A stretch of DNA of 64,000 nt, taken from the NCBI RefSeq assembly GCF_002575655.3, contig NC_053037.3, forward strand, positions 48,868,242 through 48,932,241. Reading direction: 5' to 3'. The notes under the pieces are model-generated. The model was not told the DNA's origin. It saw only the letters and a program-made list of their open reading frames with translations, and searched no databases. Numbering within the stretch: position 1 is the stretch's first letter; each line of letters begins with the position of its first letter. Positions 43,525 to 56,070 of the stretch are shown here, piece after piece. This DNA comes from Aegilops tauschii subsp. strangulata. Its lineage: Eukaryota; Streptophyta; Magnoliopsida; Poales; Poaceae. The position numbers and the translations under genes are program-made.

Positions 43525-44862
43525 TGATACGACTCCATCGTATCTACTTTTCCAAACACTTTTGCCCTTGTTTTGGACTCTAACTTGCATGATTTGAATG
43601 GAACTAACCTGGACTGACGTTGTTTTCAGCAGAATTGCCATGGTGTTATTTTTGTGCAGAAATAAAAGTTCTCGGAATGACCTGAAACTTCAGGGAGAAT
43701 ATTTTTGGAATTAATAAAAAATACTGGCAAAAGAATCAAGGCCAGGGGCCCACACCCTGTCGACGAGGGTGGGAGGCGCGCCTACCCCCCGGGCGCGCCC
43801 CCTGCCTCGTGGGCCCCCTGGTGCTCCACCGACCGCAACTCCAACTCTATATATTCACGTTCGGGGAGAAAAAAATCAGAAAGAAGGATTCATCACGTTT
43901 TACGATACGGAGCCGCCGCCAAGCCCTAAACTCTCTCGGGAGGGCTGATCTGGAGTCCGTTCGGGGCTCCGGAGAGGGGAATCCGTCGCCATCGTCATCA
44001 TCAACCTTCCTCCATCACCAATTTCATGATGCTCACCGCCGTGCGTGAGTAATTCTATCGTAGGCTTGCTGGACGGTGATGGGTTGGATGAGATTTACCA
44101 TGTAATCGAGTTAGTTTTGTTAGGGTTTGATCCCTAGTATCCATTATGTTCTGAGATTGATGTTGCTATGACTTTGCTATGCTTAATGCTTGTCACTAGG
44201 GCCTGAGTGCCATGATTTCAGATCTGAACCTATTATGTTTCCGGGATCATTACCGGTGACAATAATCGGGATCATTACCGGTGATGACCGTAGTTTGAGG
44301 AGTTCATGTATTCACTAAGTGTTAATGCTTTGGTCTGGTACTCTATTAAAAGGAGGCCTTAATATCCCTTAGTTTCTGATAGGACCCCGCTGCCACGGGA
44401 GGGTAGGACAAAAGATGTCATGCAAGTTCTTTTCCATAAGCACGTATGACTATATTCGAAATACATGCCTACATTACATTGATGAATTGGAGCTAGTTCT
44501 GTGTCACCCTATATTATAACTATTGCATGAGCAATCGCATCCGACATAATTCTCCATCACCGATCCAATGCCTACGAGCTTTTCACATATTGCTCTTTGC
44601 TTAGTTACTTTTCCGTTGCCACTGTTACAATCACTACAAAACTATCACTGTTACTTTTGCCACCGTTACCGTTACTTCCATACTACTTTGCTACTAAATA
44701 CTTTGCTGCAGATATTAAGTTATCCAGGTGTGGTTGAATTGACAACTCAACTGCTAATACTTGAGAATATTCTTCGGCTCCCCTTGTGTCGAATCAATAA
44801 ATTTGGGTTGAATACTCTACCCTCGAAAACTGTTGCGATCCCCTATACTTGTGGGTTATCAG
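43525..44862 (+). mobile_element. Gypsy 3' LTR (1338 bp)
   Basis: TGATACGACTCC ... GTGGGTTATCA, with TG...CA ends. Contains a CTATATATTCACG TATA-like box near 43847 and an internal duplicated phrase GGGATCATTACCGGTGA (44242 and 44268). The LTR text resembles the WHAM/Sabrina group by memory; the family assignment is tentative. Confidence 0.85.
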
Positions 44863-46736
44863 TGACCAGTTGCATGACTCGGTGTACCCACACGACCAAG
44901 ATACCTTGACTAAGTAGCAAGTGACGCAAAAAATTCCAGTTCACACGGTCATACGCTTTCTCGAAATCAAGTTTTAGGAGAATGGCCGGTTCCTTAGTAT
45001 GTTTAAGTTCATGAATGACCTCCTGCAACGCTAGTGATCCCTCCAGACTGTTCTGGCCGCGGATGAAGGCGGTTTGTGTGCGACTAATGGTACGTTGAGC
45101 GATCGGGACTAGTCGTGAGGTAGTAGCTTTGGAGCAGATCTTAAAGGGAACGTTTATGAGCGGATAGGCCTAAACTGACGGATGTTATCCACACCTACCA
45201 CCTTAGGGATCAGCGAAAGGATCCCGAAGTTGAGCCGGGATATGTCAACCGTCCCTCGCATGAAACCATTGCATACCTCGAACAATGGCCCCTGTAGGAG
45301 CGACCAGAAGTGTTTGAACATGGCTACTGGCCAACCGTCCGATCCTGGCGTTGTATCCGCTTTCATGCTCCGAAGAGCCGCATCAATCTCCTCGGGCAAA
45401 AAAGTGAGCCCCAGCTCCTCATTTTCCCGATCGGTAACAAGCTGGGAAGGCTACCATAGATCAGCGTGCACCCTAGCTCGCTGCTCCTCGCTCGTCCCCA
45501 TAAGATGAATGTAAAAGTCATATACGTGACGCACGATGTCCGCCTGCGTCAGCAAAAGCCCCTGATCATACTGCAAATGGAGGATCGCACACCTACGCCG
45601 TCTCCCGTTGGCGTAGGCGTGGAAGTACTTGGTGTTTGCGTCACCTTTAAGTATCCACTTAAGGCCTCCCCGACGCCTCGAGTACTCCTTCGCACGGAGA
45701 AGAGACTGTACATGATTCTCCAGCGCGTAGCGACGAGCCCATTCTTGCTCGGAAAAAGGCTGCGCATCCGCCTGGTGATCGAGGCTCGCAATCTCGGCTA
45801 AGATGCCTTCCCTAAGTGATCTATCTTGATGGCCCAAATTGGCCCCCCAACCCTTTAGGCTTACCCGAAGGCGGCTTCCAACGGCGATCCAGAAGTCCAT
45901 TGGGCCTCGCTGGAGACCCACCTGACTAACACAAACATTCCACCTCGCCCTGAAGATGGAATCGAAATCAGGGTTTTCAAACCAAGCCGTTTCAAAGAAA
46001 AAACGAGGACTACGCCTGATCCTGTCCTCCCCTGAGGACAGGATCAGAGGCACGTGGTCAGACCCGATCCTGGTTTCTGTGATGAGCGAGCATAAAGGGT
46101 ACATCAACTCCCAATCTGGAGAGATGAACACTCTATCGAGCACCGATCGCACCGGGTCTAACTGTTTGTTCGTCCACGTGTAGCGAGCCCCAGACCTGGC
46201 CAACTCCCGGATTGCCATGGAGGCGATTGCGTTGTTAAACATGGACACCCGTGCCCAGTTAATATTGTAGTTGTTCTTGTCCGCACTCGAGCGGATTAGG
46301 TTAAAGTCCCCCCTACCACGAAAGGAATCATCGCAGAGCTCACCGCGTGCACCTTCGTTTGCAGTTCGCCCAAAAACTCAGCCGAGCGTGCATGATCCGC
46401 TGGGCCGTAGACCTGAATCACCACCAGCTCCCTCTGAGACAGACGGTGGCGAATGTGGCCGGCGAGGAAGAAGGTACCCGCGTCCCAAGCTAGCACCTCG
46501 AAAACAACTAGATCAAAGCCAAGAAGCATCCCCCCTGAGTGCCCAGACGCTGCTAGATGATTCCATGAAAACCATTCGAGGGGATCGATAGCAAGCAGCT
46601 CGTGATGACGAAAGTCTTGCTTGATCGTCTTCTGCAAAGCTACGATATCTACTGCCTCCCTACGCATGAACTCCTTCAGCTGGGTTCGACGTCCCGCATG
46701 TCCGAACCCACGAATATTCCAAAAAATGGCCCGCAT
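44863..46736 (-). pseudogene. LINE ORF2 remnant: endonuclease and N-terminal RT
   Basis: Minus-strand order: APE-type endonuclease (MRAIFWNIRGFGHAG ... IVALQKTIKQDF; later SGARYTWTNKQLD and GSDHVPLIL), then RT start (MKADTTPGSDGWPVAMFKHF ... LIPKV) and RT block 1 (AILLKLDFEKAYDRVNW). The catalytic QET glutamate is Lys (QKT). Frames 46736-46296, 46248-45451/45399-45154 and 45028-44863 use three phases, so at least two frameshifts plus stops are present. The YADD core and 3' end are lost at the Gypsy LTR. L1-type plant LINE, inactive. Confidence 0.88.
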
Positions 46737-46806
46737 CTATATGATCCTATTACGAAGGTGGATGCCCCGCGAGGACACCGCTTTGGCCACACGCCTCACC
46801 TTGGAC

Positions 46807-48003
46807 CTACAAGGCGAGGGAGGGGGCAACCCCCGTTGCCAGCACCGCCTCTTCGGGCCGGATCGCAAGTGCTTGAGAGGCCCCTGCCTCCTGCACCATC
46901 TGATCCGCGCACGCCGCAACCGCTGCCGCGATCGCCGCTTGCGCCTGCTCTGCCGCACGCAGCAGAGGAAGCAGCTCGTGCATGCCCCCAGTACACGACG
47001 CGTCCACCCCACTCTCCTCCAACACCTCAGCAAGATGATCATCGGAGAAAGTATGCAGAATCGAAAAGAGCGGGGGAGGGTTACCTGAGATCTCGAGATT
47101 CTTCTGGGATTGGATGAGCTGGGCCCTTTGCATCGCCGGCAGGCTCGCCTTGGCACCCCTGGAGCGCGAGCTGGAGCGGACCGGAGCCGCGGCCACCGCC
47201 TTGGATCGCTTGGCCTGCATGATCGGCGCCGCCTTGGACACCTCCTGGAATAGAGCATCGCCGATAGGTTGAGCCAGGGGGGAAGCGAGCGCCATCACCG
47301 TTTGACGCAGAGTTGGCGGCGCGCCCAGCTGATCCATTGGCCGGATGCCATCCGCGGTCACCCTGCGCCCCGCCAGCTTCTTCGCTTGCCGCACGGAGCC
47401 GCTCTTGCTGCCACCCTGACCACCCGAGGCCGGCGACCTGGCCAAGGATGGCAGAAAGGTGCTGGTCGACAGCATCAGAGGCGTGCACCCACCGGCAGGC
47501 ACACCCGTGTCGCAGGACACCGTCATTCCCTTGTCGAGCAGGGCCGCCGACGGGGGGGACGCCATCCCCAGGTTGGAGACGTACTGGTTGGCCAACTCCA
47601 CCTCCATCGCCACCGTCGTAGACGAGTCGAGCCCAGGTCGCTTGTGGGCCGCCGAAGAACCCGCACCCCTGATGCCAAGCTTCTCCCAGGCCGCCGTATT
47701 GATGGTATTGTCATCCATGCTCGCATCGGGGTCCTTGTCTTCTCCTTTGTCTTGAGGCTTGTCCTTGTCTCCATTGTCCGGGCTCTTGTTGTTGCTAGGA
47801 GGAGGGGGAGGAGGCAGCACCAGAGCCCCACGACGAGGGGGATCAAGCTCCGGCTCGAGCGTGATGAGGAAGCCTTCTCCATTGAACCAGACCTACACAG
47901 AACCATGCATCTTGTCTGGCTTGCGGCATGCAAAGCGCATCCTCACCGGGTCGGAGCGAATCAACGACAGCTCGTCCACCACCACCGGTCGGCCAAGCAT
48001 CGT
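46807..48003 (-). pseudogene. LINE ORF1 remnant
   Basis: Minus-strand frame with upstream text VRMRFACRKPDKMHGSV, a TAG at about 47892, GEGFLITLEPELDPPRRG, then a Pro/Lys/Asp-rich middle (NGDKDKPQDKGEDKDPDAS) and an Ala-rich C-terminus to 46807. The start is the C-terminal edge of the DUF4283-like RNA-binding region found in plant LINE ORF1; a CCHC knuckle is not seen. The 5' end is cut by the Gypsy LTR at 48004. ORF1 proteins bind element RNA. Confidence 0.65.
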
Positions 48004-48541
48004 TGAGGGAGTCCTGGACTAAGGGTTCCTCGGGCGTCCGGCCTGTTCGACATGGGCCGGACTAATGGGCTGTGAAGATACAAGACCGAAGACTCTCTCC
48101 CGTGTCCGGATGAGACTCTCCTTGGCGTGGTAGGAAAGCTTGGCGACCAAATATGAAGATTCCTTTCTCTGTAACCGACTTTGTACAACCCTAGTCCCCT
48201 CCGTTGTCTATATAAACCGGAGGGCTTAGTCCGGTAACATATATAGTCAGACAGGCTAGACTTCTAGGGTTTTAGCCATTACGATCTCATGGTAGATCAA
48301 CTCTTGTAATAGTCATATTCATCAAGATCAATCAAGCAGGAAGTAGGGTATTACCTCCATAGAGAGGGCCCGAACCTGGGCTAACATTGTGTCCCCCGTC
48401 TCCTGTTACCATCAACCTTAGACGCAAGCAGGAAGTAGGGTATTACCTCCATAGAGAGGGCCCGAACCTGGGCTAACATTGTGTCCCCCGTCTCCTGTTA
48501 CCATCAACCTTACCCGAGATCCGCCAGTTTTGACACCGACA
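48004..48541 (+). mobile_element. Gypsy 5' LTR (538 bp) with 92-bp internal duplication
   Basis: TGAGGGAG ... TTTTGACACCGACA. A TATA-like TCTATATAAACC is at about 48210. CAAGCAGGAAGTAGGGTATT starts at 48333 and again at 48425: the segment of 92 bp is tandemly duplicated with no difference seen over about 88 bp. Confidence 0.85.
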
Positions 48542-48588
48542 TTGGTGCTTTCATTGAGAGTTCCACTGTGTCGTCCCCGAAAGGTTTG

Positions 48589-51500
48589 ATGGCCCCTTCA
48601 ATCATCCATAACAATGCTGTCCAAGGAGAGGTCTTCCTCCCCAGACAGATCTTCGTGTTTGGCGGCTTCGCACTGCGGGCCAACTCCCTTGGCCATCTGG
48701 AGCAGATCGATAGCTACACCCCTGGCCGTCAGGTCAAATTCGGGAGCTTGAACTACGTCGCGGATATCCGCGGAGACTTGATCTTCAACGGATTTGAGAC
48801 CACAGCAGTCTCTCCCCGTCACCATGATGAACATGACTTAAATCTATCATCGGGCCATACCCAGGAAACTGCACCTGTAACCGCTCTGGCCTTAGATCCG
48901 GAGCAGATCGCGCCATTCGAGGACGGGAAGCTCAACCCCGCCACGGAAGCCGCAGTTTCCGCGGCGTTGGAGCCGCACACAGAGCTAACCTCGGGTGATG
49001 TCTGTGTCACCGGAACCTCGGACTCGTTTCCGGCTATAAGTTCCGAACCATGTGCGTCCACGTATATCGAGCAGGATCGGTCATCGATCGCCGAATTCAG
49101 CGCCGTGGACATCTTCCAGCACTCGCCTTTAGGCGACGTGCTGAACTCATTAAAAAATCTATCCTTAGCGGGGGACTCACAGCCGAACTATATTTGGTTC
49201 GAACTGGAGGCTGATGACGGGGAATTTCGCTTCCCACTCGCCACCCACTACATAGCCACTGTCGAGGACTTAACCGACATGCTCGATTACGAGTCCGAAG
49301 ACATCGACGGTATGGACGACGATGCAGATGAGGAGCATGGCCAAAACCCGCCATTTACCTGACGCTGGAGGACCACTATTTCGTACGACGTGTACATGGT
49401 GGATACACCTAAAGAACCTAACGACGACGACAAAGAAGATCCAGTCGAGGATAAACCTCCTGGGACATAGCCTAAGCGCCAGCGTCAGCGGCGCCGCTCT
49501 AAGCCACGTCATGAAAAAGATAACAATACCGGCACCGGAGAAAATAATACTCCGGACAACATCGAAGACAACGAAGACTCCGTTGAGATAACTTCCGAAC
49601 AGGAGGAACGGGAAAACGGGCAAGTTAGCCCTGACGAACAGGCCATAAACAAGGACTCGGAGGACAATAATTACCTTACACTCTCCGAGGATGAGGTGAG
49701 CCTCGGCAACGAGGATTTCATTGTGCCTGAGGAACATCTCGAGCAGGAGCGCTTCAAGTGCCAGCTAATAGCCACTGCAAGGAGCCTGAAAAAGAAGCAG
49801 CAGCAGCTTCAAGCTAACCAAGACCTGCTCAACGACAGATGGACTGATGTCCTGGCAGCCGAAGAATACGGCCTCAAGCGCCCAGCCAAGAGTTACCCGA
49901 AGCGCTAATTGCTACCTCAGTTCGATGAGGAGGCGCCGGAGCCCGTACCTCCATTGCGCAATGCGGCCGACCGACCACCACGCGGTCGAGATAAAGCGGC
50001 AGCTCAAGCCGAACAGCAGCCCGCCCCACCTCAACGTAAAAACAGAGATAAAACAGCTCGGGGATATACATATGACCTTCGGCAGGACCTGGACAGTAGA
50101 GCGGGACATACAAGATCGATCTACGGATCGCGAGGACGTACCTCGACACGCAACGACGGCTATCTATTCGGACATGACAAACCTAGTCACGCCTGGGCCG
50201 AAAACCGCAGACGGACTCCATCGGAGCTACGTCGCGATGCGGCCCGGTATAGAGGCGCCGCACATCTTCTTTGCTTCCCTGACGAAGTAATGGATCATGA
50301 ATTCCCAGAAGGGTTTAAACCCATAAATATCGAATCATATGATGGAACAACTGATCCCGCGGTTTGGATCGAGGATTTTATTCTCCACATCCATATGGCC
50401 CACGGAGATGACCTTCACGCCATAAAATACCTCCCACTCAAACTCAAGGGGCCAGCTCGGCACTGGTTAAACAGTCTGCCTGAAAATTCTATTGGCAGCT
50501 GGGAGGACTTGGAAGACGCCTTCCGCGACAACTTCCAAGGAACATATGTCCGGCCACCAGATGCCGATGATTTAGGTCACATAGTTCAACAGCCTGGAGA
50601 GTCAGCCAGGAAATTCTGGACTAGGTTCCTAACTAAAAAGAACCAGATCGTCGACTGTCCGGATGCCGAAGCCCTAGCGGCCTTTAAACATAGCATCCGT
50701 GATGAATGGCTCGCCCGCCACCTCGGCCAGGAAAAGCCGAAGTCCATGGCAGCCCTCACGGCACTCATGACCCGCTTTTGTGTAGGTGGGGATAGTTGGT
50801 TGGCCCGTAGCAAAAACACAGCAAGTGAAACGGACACCTCCGAGGTCAAAAATAGCAATGGCAAGCTCCGACGCAGCAGACACAAACGCCGAAGCAATGG
50901 TGACAACACTGATGACACGACAGTCAACGCCGGATTCAGTGGCTCCAAGTCCGGTCAGCGGAAGAAGCCATATAAAAGAAACAACTCGGGGCAATATAGC
51001 TTGGACCGCATACTCGACCATCTGTGCCAGATCCATGGCACCCCAGACAAACCAGCCAATCATACCAACAGAGATTGTTGGGTTTTCAAACAGGCCGACA
51101 AGTTAAATGTCGAAAACAAGGAGAAGGGATCTCAAAGCGAGGACGGTGACGAGGAACCCCAGCCATCGAACACAGGGGGACAGAAGAAGTTTCCCCCTTA
51201 GGTCAAAACGGTGAACATGATATACGCTTCCCACATCCCCAAGAGGGAGCGCAAGCGCGTGCTCAGGGACGTCTATGTGATAGAGCCAGTTGCCCCAAAT
51301 TTCAATCCATGGTCGTCATGCCCGATCAACTTTGATCGTCGGGATCATCCGACCAGTATCCGTCATGGTGGTTTAGCCGCACTGGTCCTCGACCCAATCA
51401 TTGATGGATTCCACCTGACGCGAGTCCTCATGGACGGTGGTAGCAGCCTCAATCTGCTCTATCAGGACACAGTGCGCAAAATGGGCATTAATCCATCACG

Positions 51501-51807
51501 AATCAAGCCCACAAAGACTACCTTTAAAGGAGTCATACCAGGTGTAGAGGCCCGCTGTACGGGCTCAATCACACTAGAGGTTGTCTTCAGATCTCCGGAC
51601 AACTTCCGAAGCGAAGAGTTAATCTTCGATAACGTCCCCTTTCGCAGCGGCTATCACGCACTGCTTGGACGAACCGCATTCGCTCGATTCAACACGGTGC
51701 CACACTATGCTTATCGCAAGCTCAAGATGCCCGGACCATGCGGCGTCATAACAGTTAATGCAACACGGAACGCTCCCTCCGTACCGAGGAGCACACCGCT
51801 GCCTTAG
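48589..51807 (+). pseudogene. Gypsy gag-protease frame with four in-frame stops
   Basis: One reading frame from ATG 48589 (MAPSIIHNNAVQGE) to about 51807, broken only by TGA 49360, TAG 49468, TAA 49906 and TAG 51199, without a frameshift until about 51770. Segments: a long acidic N-terminal extension (to about 49900); a capsid-type gag (YDGTTDPAVWIEDFILHIHM ... ARHWLNSLPENSIGSWEDLE ... FRDNFQGTYVRP); a basic linker; and an aspartic protease with the DGGSS motif (RVLMDGGSSLNLLYQ) and the later LLGRTAFARF. Protease cleaves the polyprotein in virus-like particles. Stops such as TAG where CAG is usual suggest C-to-T decay of methylated DNA. Confidence 0.85.
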
Positions 51808-52026
51808 CAGCAGAAGTACAGAGCGGCCTTCTCAAGCAGAACCTCAATTTAGCGGACGAACTCCCGGACACTGTCAAGAGAGTTCGGACTATTCTGCAGC
51901 AGGACAGCTCGTCTCATCGAGAGCTCAATTAGCAATTTGGCCTCCGTCCCAGTCCCGATCAAGTGGCGGCATTCGTACCGCGCGTACATAACTACGCACT
52001 CAAAATACCATGGGCATAGACGGAGG

Positions 52027-55000
52027 TGTCACGACCGGTTTTCCAATAAAAATATTTATTGAGAGACCGATCCCTTTTACGGACCAGTAGAGAAGAATCC
52101 TTCTCACTGGTAGACAATATCTTGATCACAGAAGAAAATACCAGGAGTACTGAATATAATACAAGGTTGAGCGGAGACTGCTCAACAATTTATTACAAAC
52201 ACACCAATAATACATAAAGGCAGATAGGGTGGCATAACTACTAACTCACGATAAAAAACGGCGGTGGACATATCACAGCGAAGGGGGTGACATGACTCCT
52301 GAAACTAACAACTCTTCGAGCATCGGAGTGAGGCTCGAGGATACTTATTGTGGGTGGCGGAAGCGTATATAATACAAGTGACCAATATCCAGGATCGCAC
52401 GGGACTGACTGGGACTCCTCTAGGCGTCGGACTCACTATCAAACTCTTCATCCATGAGATCGCCTTCGTCAACATCTGGCCAAATCAACAAGCCAGGTGA
52501 GTACTATGAAAGTACTCGCAAGACAGTTCGGACATAAGATATAACAAATGTAAACATGATGCATATGAACAGATTAACAAGCGCACTCAGACATTGAGAT
52601 AATAATGCATGGGAAATAAAAGAGAAGTCGGGCGGTAGTCCTCCCGAAATCCCAAAGTAATACTGAGTGCCAAACGAGTGTCTGAATGACTCCTTGAGAG
52701 GAAACAAAAGAAGTAACAATGCCGCAGTCGGGCGTCAAGGCGACGCCACATAAAGGGCTTATAATAGAATATAAAAGACAGTGCGTGCCACAGTCGGACG
52801 TCTGAGCGACATCACATAAAGGGCTTATATTGAACATAAAAGACAAAAGTGCCACAGTCGGACGTCTAAGCGACATCACATAAAGGGCTTATATCAAAAA
52901 TAAATAACAAGAGTGCCACAGTCGGACGTCTGAGCGACATCACATAAAGGGCTTATATCAAAAGTAAATAACAAGAGTGCCACAGTCGGACGTCTGAGCG
53001 ACATCACATAAAGGGCTTATATTTCATAACTTAATATCTCAGTAGCTCAAGAATTTAAATCATTTCAAGGGAATAATCAGGTATGAGATAATCAACAGGG
53101 TTAGTCCATCCACAGGAATAACGTTCAACCAAGTTTACCACTCAAGCTGGTTCACCGGGGATTTACCACGAGGACTGACATAGATATGGATATACTGGCC
53201 ATGGTCCTTGACCATAGACACGATGAATCGGAAGGATTTGACTCTGCAGAGTTTGTAATTTAACCACAGCCGACGGATTTCAGTAGACACGCGGACTAGT
53301 TCCGTTTACGGTGTTTTAGGAGAAACACATCTAACTAGTACACACCCATTCAACATTCCGATGCCAGGAATCACCCTCGGCAACGTTCAAGAAAAACTTT
53401 GAGACGGGGAGGCTACAACCTCGCGTAGCATGGTATCAAATTTATATACGCGCGCTCTAAGGGGTGCCCCCCTCTCGGTCCCAACCGGAAACACCCATGC
53501 CCCCTGACCGGATGACTGGCTTTAATCCAGGGCCATGGAACCCTCATCCCGGCCCCTCTATTTGGTGTGTACACGGAAAGAGGTTAACAACTTACTAAAC
53601 CGTATCCTTTGCAGAAAACATGTGGCAGCACGGAAGGGGAAGAACGATAACGTGACTCAGTCCACGTTAACGTTGGAGTTTATCGGATGTCGTAAGGCTG
53701 GCATGCTACAACAATACCACCTTACTGCCTTTCATGTCACCACATGACTAGGCCATCTCTCATCAGAGATCACAGTAACTTCGGAACTCACGGATAGTTG
53801 CCTTACATGCAACGAGATACTCACCGATGCTCATATGCCATGCACAAACCATTCAAGCAAACATGCAAAACATCCGTCATATCAAAGGTTCAAACATGCT
53901 TGCCTGGTTCGGAGAAGTCGGAGTCTAGCTCGGCGAAGTTCGTGGCTCCGTCACCTCTTCCGGAACCTACGGTATAGCGAAAACGTACACTAACGTGAAA
54001 ATCATCGCGTGCATAAAATTTGTTCCAAAAAATTTCCAAATAAATACTATAAAAAACTAGACAGAAATACAAGACTGACAGAAAAAGAATCACTCAAAAA
54101 TCATCTTTTATTAAAAAGTTATAAGGGTTTTAGTCCAGGGACTAATCTGTGATGAAACAGAAAAGATCCAGGTGAGAAAAACAGAAAACGGTTCGTAAAG
54201 AAATGCGCCAGCCCAAAGAGGAAACGCACTCTGCCCGAAGGCGCTTTCAGAAAACGGTTCGCGGGTGAAAGAAGAGAGGCTGACGGGGGGGTCCACACGT
54301 CAGGTTTAAAAACGGCCAACGGAGCTCGCCGGCGCCCGAAGGCTGCGGTGGTAGCCGGCGTTGAACCGCGGCGAGCTAGAGGGATCGGAGGGTACCAAGA
54401 GGTTCAGTGTGTTCTTCCGCGTCGGTGGGTGGTGGACTTGGTCGTCGGAGAGCACCACGTCGACGGCGACACTTTCTCCGGCGGACGGTGGCTCGGGCGA
54501 TGGTGGAGAACTCCGGTGGGTGCTGCAAACTCCAAATTGAAGCGCGGGTCAGCAGAGTGGATGCACTAGAAGGCTACTGGCAAGAGCTGAGGGGTAGGGG
54601 TGCACGCACGGGAGCGAATCGAGCTGGGTCCCGAGGCGGGTCGCGGCGGCCGGAGTTGGGGAAGAAGGCTCCCTCGGGGCTCTTCCAGTGGCTTGGCGGG
54701 GTATTGGAGGTGTGCAAAGGTGGTGTGGGTTCGAGTTCGAGCTCGGGGCCTCTATTTATAGGCGATCCGAGGGGGTGGCCGTGAACGGGAAATCTCCGGC
54801 GAGCGATTACGGCGAGGCAGTGGTTGGGCAGGGAGTTTAAGTGGCCAGGCAACATCAGGGAGGTTCACTGGTGCCGTTCCACTGCTAACCTTGGTCGGGC
54901 TTGGCGTAATTGCGCCGGTCCTCGACGGGGCGGCCGTACGGGCATGGCAGCGGCAGAGAGCGCGCTCCGCACCTAGCAGTTCACGACGAGGGTGTCAGCG

Positions 55001-56056
55001 CGCACGGGCGAGTGGGTGGCCACGCAGCGGCCTCCGGTGGCTTGGGCGGCGCTGGACGGCGCCGTCCATGCTGCGCCTCTCTCTGGCGGCCGCAAAGCCG
55101 CCGCTGCTGTCGCTCACGGGGTGGCGCACCTCCTCCTGCTCATCGCCGACGCCCGCAAGCCTCCAGGAGATCGTGCGGCGCAGGGATATGAAGGAGGGGA
55201 CAGGGAGCAAGGCGCCACCGCGGCACTGTCGAGATCGACATCGGACTCTGAAGAAAACGACAGTAGTTCTGAAACTGTTTATCTGAATTTACTGAACATG
55301 ACAGCAACAGTGCCCATCAAGTGCTCGACGAAATGATTTGGCATGAAGAAAAAAATTTCTGGAGCTGGGACTTGGTGAGGTGACCTCTCAATGCACCCAG
55401 AGGCTGCCTGAATTTTCTCAGATTTTTAGGAGAAGAATTCAAATGAATTTCATCAAATTTGGCAAATAAGGTCCAAACTTGCAGCAAGAATAATTTGAAA
55501 TATTTGAACTGGAGACCAGTGGATCTTCATGGATCCTGGTTGAGGGCTCAAAGGACTAGCTAGGGAAATTGGTTTGGAGACAAAACTCAAAACAGAAAGG
55601 GTAGCTCCTTTGTAAATCTTCAAGAGCTAGAATAGAAGGCAGAAATAATTTTTGATGAGAATTAAATGGAAACAAATATATGGAGAGGTTCAACTTGCTG
55701 GATTTGAAGTATATCATGATCCAAAGATGGGGAAAGGCTTATGGGAGGGGATTTCCACTCATGTCATGGCAAGAGGAGATTTTGAAAAGGGGAGAAGATC
55801 ACTCCAAATACCATAGGGCTATTTAAAAGATTTTTCAAAAGAAAACTCCCAAGTGAAAAGCATTTGGTTTTGAGTCCATATAAGAAGGAAAAGCCTCCAA
55901 GACCAAAATCAAGTCTTGGGTGAATCCAAAACAAAACACTTGTCATAAAAGAAAATATTTTGAGAGGGAGAGTTCTTCAGAAAAATTTTAAATAACCTCC
56001 CTTAAATCAAATAAAAGTTTTGAAAAAGCCCAACAAAATTTTTGGGTGTCACAACA
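52027..56056 (-). mobile_element. 3' LTR of the chromovirus, 4030 bp
   Basis: Plus-strand ends TGTCACGACCGG and GGGTGTCACAACA. The minus-strand TATA box CCTATAAATAGA lies at 54750-54761, so U3 is about 56056-54760 and R-U5 the remainder. It holds a 64-bp minisatellite, a GC-rich zone at 54300-55260 and AT-rich flanks. ORFs within it (for example 54891-55286) are not supported as genes. Confidence 0.88.
52719..53040. repeat. 64-bp minisatellite in the chromovirus LTR, five copies
   Basis: GTGCCACAGTCGGACGTCTG with CACATAAAGGGCTTATAT recurs at 52785, 52849, 52913 and 52977 with exact period 64; a more diverged unit starts at 52719. Confidence 0.95.
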
Positions 56057-56070
56057 CCTACCCCCTTAGG
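56057..56070 (-). other. Chromovirus polypurine tract
   Basis: Minus strand CCTAAGGGGGTAGG directly abuts the LTR start TGTTGTGACACC and overlaps the stop codon of the polyprotein (TAA, 56066-56068). Confidence 0.85.

Larger units (their letters stand above)
43041..44862 (+). mobile_element. Gypsy element, 3' internal end plus 3' LTR
   Basis: From CTTTTATGTTGAGTCATC the sequence is 3' internal non-coding DNA of a gag-only Triticeae Gypsy element, leading through a purine-rich tract into an LTR. The 5' part of the element is missing (breakpoint near 43041 next to a minisatellite). It inserted into a LINE: the LINE RT frame resumes at 44863. Confidence 0.8.
48004..52026 (+). mobile_element. 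Gypsy element, 5' LTR to protease; 3' part not in window
   Basis: Starts TGAGGGAGTCCTGGACTAAG at 48004, inserted into LINE ORF1. LTR 48004-48541, then a leader TTGGTGCTTTCATTGAGAG, a gag-protease frame and a break at 52026 by insertion of a chromovirus. RT, RNase H and integrase are absent from the window; they would lie beyond the right end if the chromovirus insertion is complete. Confidence 0.85.

Noticed and set aside
1..44862. The left Gypsy (1-4200) and the right Gypsy (43041-44862) as the two ends of one element hosting 39 kb of insertions
   Set aside because: Orientation and order would fit, but the LTR text differs clearly where both are present (for example AAGTTCTCCAAATGCCCTGA versus AAGTTCTCGGAATGACCTGA and strong divergence after it), and the region between contains a low-copy gene island. 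Two separate, related elements are simpler.
45456..48022. Plus-strand ORFs opposite the LINE (for example 47269-48006)
   Set aside because: The minus strand carries recognisable endonuclease, RT and ORF1 motifs; the plus frames are GC-rich shadows.
52719..53040. CRISPR-like array
   Set aside because: The 64-bp units are contiguous repeats without variable spacers, inside a plant retrotransposon LTR.
54348..55336. GC-rich ORFs in the chromovirus LTR as a captured gene
   Set aside because: Frames are open in several phases on both strands, with no domain or splice pattern; part of the R-U5 and U3 sequence.
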